Shown here one piece after another: positions 26,036 to 33,828 of a stretch of 64,000 nucleotides of DNA. Each line of letters starts with the position of its first letter. Position 1 is the first letter of the stretch. A program made the position numbers and the translations under genes. Under the pieces are notes generated by a model. The model worked only from the letters and a program-made list of their open reading frames with translations, did no database searches and was not told the origin of the DNA. Origin of the DNA: Bacteroidales bacterium (GTDB lineage: Bacteria; Bacteroidota; Bacteroidia; Bacteroidales; WCHB1-69); the NCBI GenBank assembly GCA_017525505.1, contig JAFXSR010000004.1, positions 1 to 64,000 on the forward strand. Direction: 5' to 3'.

Positions 26036-26383
26036 TTATTTCCTCTTCTTTGTATATTTCGCTTTCACGATTTCGAAGGAGTTTTGTGTCAGCTCTTTGA
26101 GCAGGGTAGTGGGCACGCGGTTCACCTGCACGCCAATCCAGTACTTGGGACTCATGTGGTCGGGGTCGCAGAAGGCGTCGGAGGATTCGCGCAGCTCCAA
26201 GATGCGTTCGGGTTGGCACTTGAGGTTCACAGCGCTGAAATCGTTGAGGTCGCAATAGCAGAAGGTGTGTCCGCAGACGTAAAACACCAGCACTGATTCG
26301 CCACCAGGCATTTTTGCGAAGGGCAATTTCTCCTCCACCTCACCCAGCGACAGACAAAACTCCCGGAATTCTTCGATGTTCAT
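26036..26383 (-). CDS. MmcQ/YjbR-family protein
   Basis: 115 residues. The family has a CyaY-like double-wing fold. Recognisable parts: MNIEEFREFCLSLGEVEEK at the start, NLKCQPERILELRE in the middle and SPKYWIGVQVN near the end. A DNA-binding role has been proposed for the fold but the biological task is unknown. It lies 17 bases before the EFR1 gene's stop in the same direction, so the two may be cotranscribed. Confidence 0.9.
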   Translation of the reverse strand: MNIEEFREFCLSLGEVEEKLPFAKMPGGESVLVFYVCGHTFCYCDLNDFSAVNLKCQPERILELRESSDAFCDPDHMSPKYWIGVQVNRVPTTLLKELTQNSFEIVKAKYTKKRK

Positions 26384-26400
26384 AGTAGTAGCATTTATCC

Positions 26401-27159
26401 TTAGAGCTTTCCGAAGTAATACTGTTTTTTCCCGACGCTGGCTTTGCCGTATTGGATGGCGTTTTTGGGGCAGTGGTGGAAGCAGGCGTCACAGTTGGTG
26501 CAATGGCCGTGCCACTTCGGACGACCGTCTTCCAAGCTGATGTTCTGCAGCGGGCACACTTTCACGCACTTGCCGCACGAGATGCAAGCATCGGTGCTGT
26601 GGAAGGGTTTGTCGGAGACCCACTTGTGGAACGATTTACCGATGACATTGGTCTTGAAGTGAGGGAAAATGCCTCGCCGCATTTCCGTCACGGACTTGCA
26701 AGCTTTAATATTCTGGATTACCTCAGGCAGATGCGCTTGGGCCCTTGCAATCTTGCGCTTCGCCTTCTCGGGCTTGTCGGTGCTCATGCCTGCCATGTTG
26801 ACGTAGGTGTTGGGCATTACGAAGCAGTAGTCGGCATGCATTGGCAGTCCAACCTTGGCAAGTTGCTCGGCGAAAACCTGTTCCGCCACCCCGCCGTTGT
26901 CGCCACAGGTGACGGCCATCCATACATAGCTGGGCGCTCTCGAGAATTTCAGCTTCTGCACGAATTCCATCACGAGTTGTGGCGGACACCAGGAGTAGAT
27001 GGGGAAGACGAAGCCCACTCGTTCGTCTTCCGCAAGGGTATAGTCAAAATGCCCTTCCCGCTCGGCTTCCGGAATGAAAACGAGCTGCTCGTTAAGGGCT
27101 TGTGCGATGCTTTCTGCAATAAAGCGGCTGTTGCCGCAACCGGAAAAGTAGAAGATCAT
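26401..27159 (-). CDS. EFR1-family flavodoxin-ferredoxin fusion protein
   Basis: 252 residues. Residues 1-150 form a flavodoxin-like domain (IFYFSGCGNSRFIAESIA for FMN phosphate binding; FVFPIYSWCPPQLV); residues about 180-240 carry two 4Fe-4S motifs, CISCGKCVKVCP and CTNCDACFHHCP. The arrangement equals the EFR1 family, small electron carriers or reductases of anaerobes; the partner is unknown. It has its own -7 box 20 bases upstream. The MmcQ gene follows closely. Confidence 0.9.
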   Translation of the reverse strand: MIFYFSGCGNSRFIAESIAQALNEQLVFIPEAEREGHFDYTLAEDERVGFVFPIYSWCPPQLVMEFVQKLKFSRAPSYVWMAVTCGDNGGVAEQVFAEQLAKVGLPMHADYCFVMPNTYVNMAGMSTDKPEKAKRKIARAQAHLPEVIQNIKACKSVTEMRRGIFPHFKTNVIGKSFHKWVSDKPFHSTDACISCGKCVKVCPLQNISLEDGRPKWHGHCTNCDACFHHCPKNAIQYGKASVGKKQYYFGKL

Positions 27160-27179
27160 GATGTTGTTATTTTTGAAAG

Positions 27180-27187
27180 CAAAAATA
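27180..27187 (-). promoter_or_regulatory. -7 promoter box for the EFR1 gene
   Basis: TATTTTTG on the minus strand, 20 bases before the start codon. Confidence 0.6.
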
Positions 27188-27216
27188 CAGAAAAATGTAG
27201 GAAAAGAAAAATTTTG

Positions 27217-28374
27217 TCAATAACTAATGTCAATGCCGATGAATTTGCCGTGACAATCGAATGTGTAGGCCGCCCACATTTTGTAGTAATCAATATCAGG
27301 ATAATACCATATATGGATGATGTAGTGGTTTCTCACGACTTCCAGGGAGAGTAATTTTCCGTATTTGTCGAAGTTTCGTCCTCGCCGGGACATGTCTTCG
27401 TGAATATAATTCAGCATTTGTTCAATATACGGCACTTCTTGCAATTTCTCAGCGGGTAAATCTCCAGAATACAAGTTTTCTGATGCTATAAACAGACATT
27501 TTCCGTCTGAACGATATCCCTGTTGAATACTATCAATGAAAATGGTGTAATAATGTTTTCCCGATATTGACGTTTGTCGATAAATTTTGTTGATATCCTG
27601 TGAATTTTTTATTTTTGTTCGTATAAGTTTAGGTAATTTGGAATACAGTATCAATTTTTCATCCCATCCATTTCCATAATGAAAAAAACTTTTTTTCTGG
27701 AGCCCCTTGAGCCCATGAGGCTCCTTGCTGCGACCTTTTACTATGTATAACATAGGACCGTTAATAGAATAAAAGAGTACTTGTTTTTTCGATAGATTGA
27801 GTACGGCATGCCAATATTCATCACCTCCATCGAGAACAGCAAGATATCTACTTCTAATACAGTCGGTTTCATCGGGTGCGACGCAGTTGACCATAACGCA
27901 TGTATCTCCATCTGCTTCTACATAAAAGATTTACTGTCGCGTGGATTGATAAAAACGAGGGGCTGTAAAGACTTCTGGAATCCGCTGGGCGGAATCGGTT
28001 TTGAGGTCCAACTCCTTTGCTAATAGATTTTCAGTTTGTTGCACTTCCTTTAGTCCTACATGTATGGTGGTGCCTTCAGAACTGTTAGAATTGTTGCCCC
28101 AAATGGTGTTAAAACCGCGAAAATATTTATTGTGATGGTAATCTAGCAAGTAACCTACTATTCCTTTTGCGTTTAAGCATTCAAAGAAGGTGATGCTGGT
28201 GTCCACATCGGCGCAAATAATTTGGGCTATAGGGTTCTTATATATTAAGCTGTCATGCCTCACCAAGGATATTTCAGTGACTTGTACAGGCCGCAGGTGC
28301 TCAAGTTCTTGGGCGATGGAGTTGTTTAACATGACAACTCCAAGAATAATCGATGCAAGAAAGGCCTTTTTCAT
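27217..28374 (-). pseudogene. Exported protein gene interrupted by one in-frame TAA
   Basis: A signal peptide (LASIILGVVMLNNSIAQ) opens a 147-codon frame that stops at TAA 27931-27933 (context CAG TAA ATC). The same frame then stays open for 237 codons to 27217, beginning IFYVEADGDTCVMVNC, which reads as normal protein. The intact product would have about 385 residues. No domain is recognised; the C-half is rich in Tyr, Lys and His (VVRNHYIIHIWYYPD). A -7 box (TACTTTTG) 24 bases upstream suggests the gene was expressed. Alternatives: nonsense mutation, sequence error, or stop readthrough. A restart at ATG 27894 would lack a signal peptide. Confidence 0.8.
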
Positions 28375-28398
28375 AGTTTACGGATATATTTCAAAAAG

Positions 28399-28406
28399 CA
28401 AAAGTA
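28399..28406 (-). promoter_or_regulatory. -7 box for the interrupted exported-protein gene
   Basis: TACTTTTG on the minus strand fits TAnnTTTG, 24 bases before the start codon. Confidence 0.5.
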
Positions 28407-28449
28407 GAAAATATTTTTGGATATAGCTCTGTTGTAATCAATAAAAATG

Positions 28450-28457
28450 TATCTTTG
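28450..28457 (+). promoter_or_regulatory. -7 promoter box for the second toxin-antitoxin operon
   Basis: TATCTTTG, 21 bases before ATG 28479. It rules out the earlier ATG-like start at 28455 for the antitoxin. Confidence 0.65.
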
Positions 28458-28478
28458 CAAATCCAAAAAGTTTGCAAT

Positions 28479-28691
28479 ATGAAACCTAAAAAATATAAAA
28501 TTTTAGAGCGTAATGATCAGGTGATTGAAGAGCCTTCCGCTGTGTATAATATTGTAAATCAACAAAATGTTACGTCAGTGGTGGCTTCTGATTCTATGAT
28601 TTCTGCTGATACTGATACTATGACAGTGGATGAGTTCATTGGTAAAATCAAAAAGGCTCTCGACCAACGCTATGAAAACATACAATGTTAA
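28479..28691 (+). CDS. Putative antitoxin paired with a ParE/RelE-type toxin
   Basis: 70 residues from ATG at 28479. Only the C-terminal end, MTVDEFIGKIKKALDQRYEN, resembles the toxin-binding tail of small antitoxins found before RelE/ParE toxins in Bacteroidota; no DNA-binding domain is visible. The gene overlaps the toxin gene by 20 bases, and the pair has one -7 box. The assignment rests mainly on that arrangement. Confidence 0.75.
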   Translation: MKPKKYKILERNDQVIEEPSAVYNIVNQQNVTSVVASDSMISADTDTMTVDEFIGKIKKALDQRYENIQC

Positions 28692-28980
28692 AGTTAAAAG
28701 AACTGCCGAAAAAGATATTGATTCCATCGCTGACTTTTTGTTTGACAAGCTTTCTCCAGAAGGAGCGTACCGATATCTTGATATCGTTGGCCAAGAGATA
28801 AAGTCGCTTTCAATTTATGCGGATTGTTTTTTGTTAAGCCGTTCGCGTACAATTCAATCAATACATCCGAAAGCACGACGTATGGTGTCTCATAACCATA
28901 AATTCGTTTATGTCTTTCATGTTGAAGATGATACCGTGTTTTTAGATCGAGTTTTGATTGGCAAAATGATTGTGGATTAG
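28672..28980 (+). CDS. ParE/RelE-superfamily toxin
   Basis: 102 residues from ATG at 28672. It has the usual order of the RelE/ParE fold: VKRTAEKDIDSIADFLFDK at the N-terminus, a helical hairpin, then KARRMVSHNHKFVYVFHVEDDTVFLDRVL. The closing strand pattern with Arg and HNHKFVY is typical of ParE-like proteins. The target (gyrase or ribosome-bound mRNA) cannot be told from sequence. It overlaps the antitoxin gene. Confidence 0.87.
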   Translation: MKTYNVKVKRTAEKDIDSIADFLFDKLSPEGAYRYLDIVGQEIKSLSIYADCFLLSRSRTIQSIHPKARRMVSHNHKFVYVFHVEDDTVFLDRVLIGKMIVD

Positions 28981-28987
28981 TCTGTGA

Positions 28988-30010
28988 TTAATCAGAACGA
29001 AATCGCCGTTTTTTCTTTTCTTTTTCCATGAAACGGATTAACTGGATGTTCAGTTTCTCAATTGGGGATAATTGGACGTTTTCCTGCTGGTCAGAAGGTT
29101 GGTACCAAGCTCCAGCTTGATTGAAAAACGAAGTGAGGCTGTCATCATCAAATCTATATCCTTTTCTTGCATAAATTTCATTTCGCATATACCGGAGAAC
29201 TTCTGGAGGATAATGACCCAAATAACCTCGGGTAAGAATCATTGTGGATGCTTCCGGCCAGTGACCTGGTACTGTTCCATCCTGATTTTGCTTGTACAAA
29301 TGATACATAAAACGACCTTTTTCAACCCATTTGAATCCATCTTCTTCGGTGTGAAGGACGCCTTCAAAAAGGTCTAAACCATTAAGCGAGAATTGATAAT
29401 ACAAGTAATTTCCGTTGTCGAGGCTAAGGACAGGTGTCGGGAAATCCAATTCCCATACAACAGAATATCTTGTGCTATTATTGATTACCGGGTGGGGCGA
29501 GGTGCCGGAAACCATTATGCTATCATTGGTGATTTGCCAAGTAAGGTCAGTTCCGGGAATGGTGTATTTTCCTTTGATGCGAGTGCGGATGTCTTTTTCT
29601 AGGATGGAGTCGAAACCATGAGAATAGACGTAATTTTCATCACGTGATTGTCCGTTGTAACGTATCAGGATGTTTTCAAGTTTTTTGTCAGCTCCGTATA
29701 TAATCATCAAATCCTGACCGTCAATTACTGTCCGTGAGACGCTGTCGCATATAGTGATTCCATGGCTGTTTTTATGGCAAAAGCGAAAAACATCAGGCTT
29801 GCTTGTTTATAGCCAAGGAACGGTGCCCCCTCCTTCATGCAAGGATAGCGTATTAACCCAAATTGCTGTATCATCTTCGGCTTCAACAGGATAAAACCAT
29901 TCTCCGTCGTGCCAGTAGGTGCCTGCTAAACCAGGTTGAGCGGAGACAGAATAGGTGACAAGTACCAATGCTAAGCAGAAAAGAATTCTTATGAAAGGGT
30001 TGATTTTCAT
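28988..30010 (-). pseudogene. Exported YARHG-domain protein gene interrupted by one in-frame TAA
   Basis: From ATG 30010 a signal peptide (LFCLALVLVTYSVSAQ) leads into 67 codons ending at TAA 29807-29809 (context CTA TAA ACA). The same frame then continues for 272 codons to 28988, starting TSKPDVFRFCHKNSHGITIC. The C-terminal part contains a YARHG domain: YMRNEIYARKGYRFDDDS, an extracellular domain found in surface and peptidase-linked proteins. Joined, the product would have about 340 residues. ATG 29710 could restart translation but without export signal. Likely a recent nonsense mutation, or a sequencing error; readthrough cannot be ruled out. Confidence 0.8.
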
Positions 30011-30105
30011 CTCTGAGTCTTTTATTGGCTGCAATGTACAAAAAATAACTCACAATGGATTGTACACGAATCGATTTTTCTGCTGAAAAAGATTGTTAGA
30101 TTATG

Positions 30106-30149
30106 AAAAACCGCACAGCAATGAAATTCTCCGTTGCTGTGCGGTTTTT
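30106..30149. terminator. Strong terminator after the CreD operon
   Basis: AAAAACCGCACAGCAA and its exact complement form 16-base arms around a 12-base loop, with A and T runs at the ends, so it can act in both directions. It follows creD (minus strand). Confidence 0.92.
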
Positions 30150-30194
30150 AGTGCTTAGCCCTGAGTCGAGTGGGGAAGCAGAATCCTCATACAG

Positions 30195-31583
30195 TTAGCT
30201 TTCTTTATACCATTTCACTTTCTGCGATGCGTACATCAGGGCGGCGAGGATGATGAAGATGCCGATGCTGCCGACGAGCAGGGTGTAGGTCTCTAACTGT
30301 AGAAGCACGTACATGAAAACATAGAGCGAGAGTAACATTAATCCAATCATAATTGCGGTTTTGCGGATTTTTAAGATGCCTGCCAAGTAGCCTGTAATCA
30401 ACACGATAGTCATCAACATGGCAATGAGGTAGGACCAAAGGAAGGGAATGTGTTCGCTGAAGGAGAGTAGTAAGGTGTAAAATACCAGCAGGGCGATCCC
30501 AATCAACAGATATTGCACAGGATGGATGGGCGTTTGGTGGCGATATTCCATAAAAAACACGGTGGCAAAGGTGAGGAAGATGAATAGATAAGCGTATTTG
30601 ACACTGCGTGTGGTCTGCTGGTACTGCAAAACGGGTACTTTCATGGTGACACCAAACTCGTTCTCATTCATGTTGACACAACGTGGACCATTGCCGCATT
30701 CGTTCCATTTTGTCACCATCTGAGAGAAGTCGCGGTTGATGGATAATATTTTCCAGGTTGCGGTGAACCCTTTGTCGGATATTGTTTGGGAGAGGGGCAG
30801 AAAATTGCCTTGGAAGCTTGGCGACGTGCAATCGGAACTCAATTGTACTTCCGTGCTGTTGCCTAATGGCAGGAACATCAATGATTCAGAGCCTTTTATC
30901 GGTAGTTTCACTGAATAGTTTACCTGCTGCCCTTCTTGCATGTTTAACAGCGGGATGCGGCAGCACAGCACAGATCCCATTTCCTCGTCTTTGTCAGATT
31001 TCATCGAATAGCTTTTGTCGTCAAGTTTGAGGGTGATATTCTCCGTTAGTCCGCGAAAATCATTCAGTGCGATTAACATTTCCGCTTTGGAAATATCATA
31101 GACAGAATCTACAAAGGCAGACAGATTGGGCATAATAAAGTTGCCGTCAATGTTTAGATTTGCGGTGTAAACTGTCACATCAAAGATTCCACGATGACGT
31201 ATTTCTGTTTTCACATCGCCTTTCATCTGCAACGCTTCGGGGAGCAGATAGGCGTCATTGTCGTTGCTGCTTCTGGCGGGGATGTGGATTACAGGTCCAG
31301 TAATTCGTTGGGGTTTGCTCCAGAGTTGGCTGACCTCCTTTTCCGCCTCCGAGGAGGTTTCGTATCGTTCACTGATCAGTCGCATAATAAATTGTTGTGG
31401 AATGAGTAGGAGTACACTTAACAGTCCGATGATGAGTAATTTCAACAATAAACGGTTGCCGCGATTCGTTTTGGGTTCTTTTTTCATTTTTGTTCTGTTT
31501 TGATAAATTGTTTCATTTGGCATTTCTGCACTTCTTTGTTCTTCTTGCGGTACTATGGCCGCGCTTTCCATTGTTGTTGTCAT
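30195..31583 (-). CDS. creD: CreD-family inner membrane protein
   Basis: 462 residues. The family plan is clear: a cytoplasmic N-terminus, one membrane segment (LLKLLIIGLLSVLLLIPQQF), a large periplasmic domain (IHIPARSSN through VPVLQYQQTTRSVKYAYLFIFLTF) and five or six closely spaced C-terminal membrane segments. CreD in enterobacteria is controlled by CreBC and tied to envelope stress and beta-lactam response; in Bacteroidota it is commonly linked, as here, to a winged-helix regulator. Several Met codons lie in the first 33 residues, so the exact start is uncertain. A palindrome shared with the operon promoter lies in the gap before it. Confidence 0.9.
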   Translation of the reverse strand: MTTTMESAAIVPQEEQRSAEMPNETIYQNRTKMKKEPKTNRGNRLLLKLLIIGLLSVLLLIPQQFIMRLISERYETSSEAEKEVSQLWSKPQRITGPVIHIPARSSNDNDAYLLPEALQMKGDVKTEIRHRGIFDVTVYTANLNIDGNFIMPNLSAFVDSVYDISKAEMLIALNDFRGLTENITLKLDDKSYSMKSDKDEEMGSVLCCRIPLLNMQEGQQVNYSVKLPIKGSESLMFLPLGNSTEVQLSSDCTSPSFQGNFLPLSQTISDKGFTATWKILSINRDFSQMVTKWNECGNGPRCVNMNENEFGVTMKVPVLQYQQTTRSVKYAYLFIFLTFATVFFMEYRHQTPIHPVQYLLIGIALLVFYTLLLSFSEHIPFLWSYLIAMLMTIVLITGYLAGILKIRKTAIMIGLMLLSLYVFMYVLLQLETYTLLVGSIGIFIILAALMYASQKVKWYKES

Positions 31584-31618
31584 AATTTTGTATTTTTAGG
31601 GTTATTTGGTTTGCTTTG

Positions 31619-31660
31619 CTCCCATACTGTGCTCACTTCGTTCGCTTGTATGGGGTTATT
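31619..31660. repeat. Hairpin element in the gap before creD
   Basis: CCCATAC and GTATGGG pair around a centre with gctcacttcgttcgc, the same style as the array at 22721-22748 and the element at 34991-35010. Confidence 0.6.
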
Positions 31661-31718
31661 GAGATTTCGCCTCTTCGAGTCTGCTGTATGTATAAAATGT
31701 TGTTGTATAAATTTAAAG

Positions 31719-31737
31719 TACTTTGAAATACAAAGTA
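31719..31737. promoter_or_regulatory. Operator-like palindrome upstream of creD
   Basis: TACTTTG-aaata-CAAAGTA, perfect 7-base arms. The word AAAGTACTTTG plus CAAAG after five bases is shared with the site at 32708-32727. Confidence 0.6.
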
Positions 31738-31753
31738 TTAAAGGCAAAAAAAA

Positions 31754-32053
31754 TTAGCTTTTACATCCTTTCAAAAAATTTTCAAGGGCGTTGATATGTG
31801 CGGAGAAAGCTTCACGACCAGCCTGGGTAGCGAAGTAGGTGGTGTTCGGTTTGCGTCCCACGAATTTTTTTTCGCAGCGGATGTAGCCGGCTTCTTCCAG
31901 ACTGCGTGCATGGCTTGCCAAGTTGCCGTCGGTGAGCTCCAGTAGAGACTTCAGCGTGGCAAAATCCGCTGATTCATTGGCCACCAATATCGACATGATG
32001 CCCAAGCGGATTTTGCTTTCAAATGTCTTGTTCAAACCTTCAAGAATGGCCAT
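31754..32053 (-). CDS. Winged-helix transcriptional regulator (HTH_34 type)
   Basis: 99 residues. A compact winged helix is visible: KIRLGIMSILVANESADFATL, recognition part LTDGNLASHARSLEEAGYI and the wing KKFVGRKPNTTYFATQAGREAF. This is the HTH_34/MarR-like class that in Bacteroidota sits beside creD and a small membrane protein. It overlaps nothing but follows the membrane-protein gene by two bases, so they are cotranscribed. It is the best candidate for binding the two ACTTTG palindromes of the locus. Confidence 0.92.
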   Translation of the reverse strand: MAILEGLNKTFESKIRLGIMSILVANESADFATLKSLLELTDGNLASHARSLEEAGYIRCEKKFVGRKPNTTYFATQAGREAFSAHINALENFLKGCKS

Positions 32054-32055
32054 GA

Positions 32056-32700
32056 TTACGCTTTTTTACGATCAAACAGGATAACATAGATAATGCCAAA
32101 GATAATGTGTAGCACGCTGAATCCGAGGAACCAGCAGAGCAGGGCGTGAGAAATCACGAAGCAGTCGATGAAGCCAAGAAGTAACTCCGCATAGCCTAAA
32201 TAACGGAGAATAGGGTAGGTGTAATGACTGCAGTTGATCAGTGCAAGTCCATAGAAAATCAGCATGATGGAAGAAGTCAGTCCGTAATGGTGTTGCATGA
32301 TCATGGCGAAGCTGAGCACACCACCGGCGATCAGGGGAATGAAAAAATCGAGAAGCATTTGGCATGTCCTTTTGTCAAGGACAAAGCGCAGGTTATTCTT
32401 TTTTGATTTGATGACGGCAAAAACAAACATAGTCGCCAGGGAAAGAATGAAAAGGACGATGCCGATGAGTGCGATATAACGGGTACGTGTCGCAGTGTCC
32501 ATGATGGCGTACTGTTGCAATTTTTCGGAGCATGGGAAGCAATTTTCCACTCCTAAAACAACAGCGGACATCAGTGTCGCTACTGCTGCAAACAAGCCCA
32601 CAAGTATGATGGAATATCCACTAATTGATTGAAAACGTGATGATTTACTCATCATATTGCGGATGTCATTCAAGGTCTGTTTTACTTCTTTTTCTTCCAT
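32056..32700 (-). CDS. Small integral membrane protein, unknown function
   Basis: 214 residues. After a soluble start (MEEKEVKQTLNDIRNMMSKS) there are about six hydrophobic segments; no motif of known transporters is seen. Proteins with this kind of start and layout occur beside the winged-helix regulator and creD in other Bacteroidota. First gene of the operon; its promoter region carries both a -7 box and the operator-like palindrome, so the operon is probably self-regulated. Confidence 0.85.
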   Translation of the reverse strand: MEEKEVKQTLNDIRNMMSKSSRFQSISGYSIILVGLFAAVATLMSAVVLGVENCFPCSEKLQQYAIMDTATRTRYIALIGIVLFILSLATMFVFAVIKSKKNNLRFVLDKRTCQMLLDFFIPLIAGGVLSFAMIMQHHYGLTSSIMLIFYGLALINCSHYTYPILRYLGYAELLLGFIDCFVISHALLCWFLGFSVLHIIFGIIYVILFDRKKA

Positions 32701-32707
32701 AACTTAA

Positions 32708-32730
32708 AAGTACTTTGCGCTGCAAAGATA
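32708..32730 (-). promoter_or_regulatory. -7 box with overlapping operator-like palindrome of the CreD operon
   Basis: AAAGTACTTTG-cgctg-CAAAG repeats the motif at 31719-31737. On the minus strand its right part is TATCTTTG (32723-32730), a perfect -7 box, so a bound regulator would block the polymerase. Confidence 0.65.
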
Positions 32731-32770
32731 CAACTTTTTTTAATATCACACAATTCTTGAAAAAAAAAGT

Positions 32771-32778
32771 TATTTTTG
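32771..32778 (+). promoter_or_regulatory. -7 promoter box for lplA
   Basis: TATTTTTG, 30 bases before ATG 32809, matches TAnnTTTG. Confidence 0.6.
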
Positions 32779-32808
32779 CACACTTTTTTTGCACGTAATA
32801 AAATCATT

Positions 32809-33783
32809 ATGCTTTGCATCTATAACCCTTGTACAGACCCTTATTTCAACTTGGCGGCGGAAGAGTATTTTCTGGATAGCTGCCAGGAAGACGTGTTTAT
32901 GCTGTGGCGCAACGAGCCGGCCATTATTGTGGGAAAATTCCAGAATTCCCTGGCGGAAATCAACTTGGATTATGTGAAAGAGAAAAATATCAAGGTGGTG
33001 CGCCGCCAGACAGGTGGGGGAGCGGTTTTCCATGATATGGGCAACCTGAATTTTACCTTTATTGAGAGCAATAGCAATGGCAATTTCCGAACTTTCACGG
33101 AGCCGATTCTGAAAGTGCTCAACCAACTGGGGGTGGATGCCCGCTTTGAGGGACGTAATGATTTGACCATCAACGGAATGAAGTTTTCGGGTAACGCCCA
33201 GTGTGTGCATCACAACCGCACCTTGCATCATGGCACGCTGTTGTTCGCCTCCGAAATGACCGATTTGTCACAGGCACTGAAAGTGAATCCGTTGAAGTTT
33301 CAGGACAAGGCGGTGAAGTCCGTGCGGAAAAGGGTGACTAATATCAGCGAGCACCTGCCGGACATGAGTTTTACCGTTATGGACCTGAAGGATGCCATTA
33401 TGCAATATGTGAAATCTACGAACGCCAATGCGGTAAATTATGAGCTGACAGACCGTGACAAGGCTAGCATCCAGCGTTTGGTGGAGGAGAAATATTCCAC
33501 GTGGGAGTGGAATTTCGGCAGCTCGCCTCGCTATACCTTCCAAAAAGCCATCAAAACCAAAGGAGGGATGGTAGAACTGTATCTGTTGCTGGACAAGGGA
33601 TGTATCAAGGATATCAAAATCTATGGAGATTTTTTTGCCTTGAAGGATATCCATGAATTAGAACAGCGACTGACAGGCGTGCAGCACAATAAGGAACAGC
33701 TGGCCGCCGTTATAGCAGAAGTGGGGCTTTCGGATTATATCCGCCAGGTGGAAGAGGAGGAATTTTTGCAATTGTTTTTCTGA
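32809..33783 (+). CDS. lplA: Lipoate-protein ligase A
   Basis: 324 residues from ATG 32809; an earlier in-frame start overlaps the promoter. LplA attaches lipoate to lipoyl domains such as GcvH and 2-oxoacid dehydrogenase E2. The N-terminal biotin/lipoate ligase fold carries the signature RRQTGGGAVFHD, with LNFTF after it, and GMKFSGNAQ with the catalytic-type Lys region; the C-terminal accessory domain (KYSTWEWNFGSSP) is present, so it is the two-domain form. gcvT, which acts with a lipoylated partner, lies 3 kb downstream. Confidence 0.93.
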   Translation: MLCIYNPCTDPYFNLAAEEYFLDSCQEDVFMLWRNEPAIIVGKFQNSLAEINLDYVKEKNIKVVRRQTGGGAVFHDMGNLNFTFIESNSNGNFRTFTEPILKVLNQLGVDARFEGRNDLTINGMKFSGNAQCVHHNRTLHHGTLLFASEMTDLSQALKVNPLKFQDKAVKSVRKRVTNISEHLPDMSFTVMDLKDAIMQYVKSTNANAVNYELTDRDKASIQRLVEEKYSTWEWNFGSSPRYTFQKAIKTKGGMVELYLLLDKGCIKDIKIYGDFFALKDIHELEQRLTGVQHNKEQLAAVIAEVGLSDYIRQVEEEEFLQLFF

Positions 33784-33800
33784 TGAAAGGGAAAAAAGAC

Positions 33801-33808
33801 TAATTTTG
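33801..33808 (+). promoter_or_regulatory. -7 promoter box for the YwqK-like gene
   Basis: TAATTTTG, 21 bases before ATG 33829, fits TAnnTTTG. Confidence 0.6.
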
Positions 33809-33828
33809 TGCCTTCAAAATCTACAATT

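Noticed and set aside
25971-26255. N-terminal extension of the HigB frame
   Set aside because: The extra 95 codons lie opposite-phase under the MmcQ gene and do not resemble HigB; ATG 25970 fits the family.
27217-30010. General recoding of TAA to a sense codon
   Set aside because: Many intact genes in the window, such as proS, prfB and GH53, end normally at TAA.
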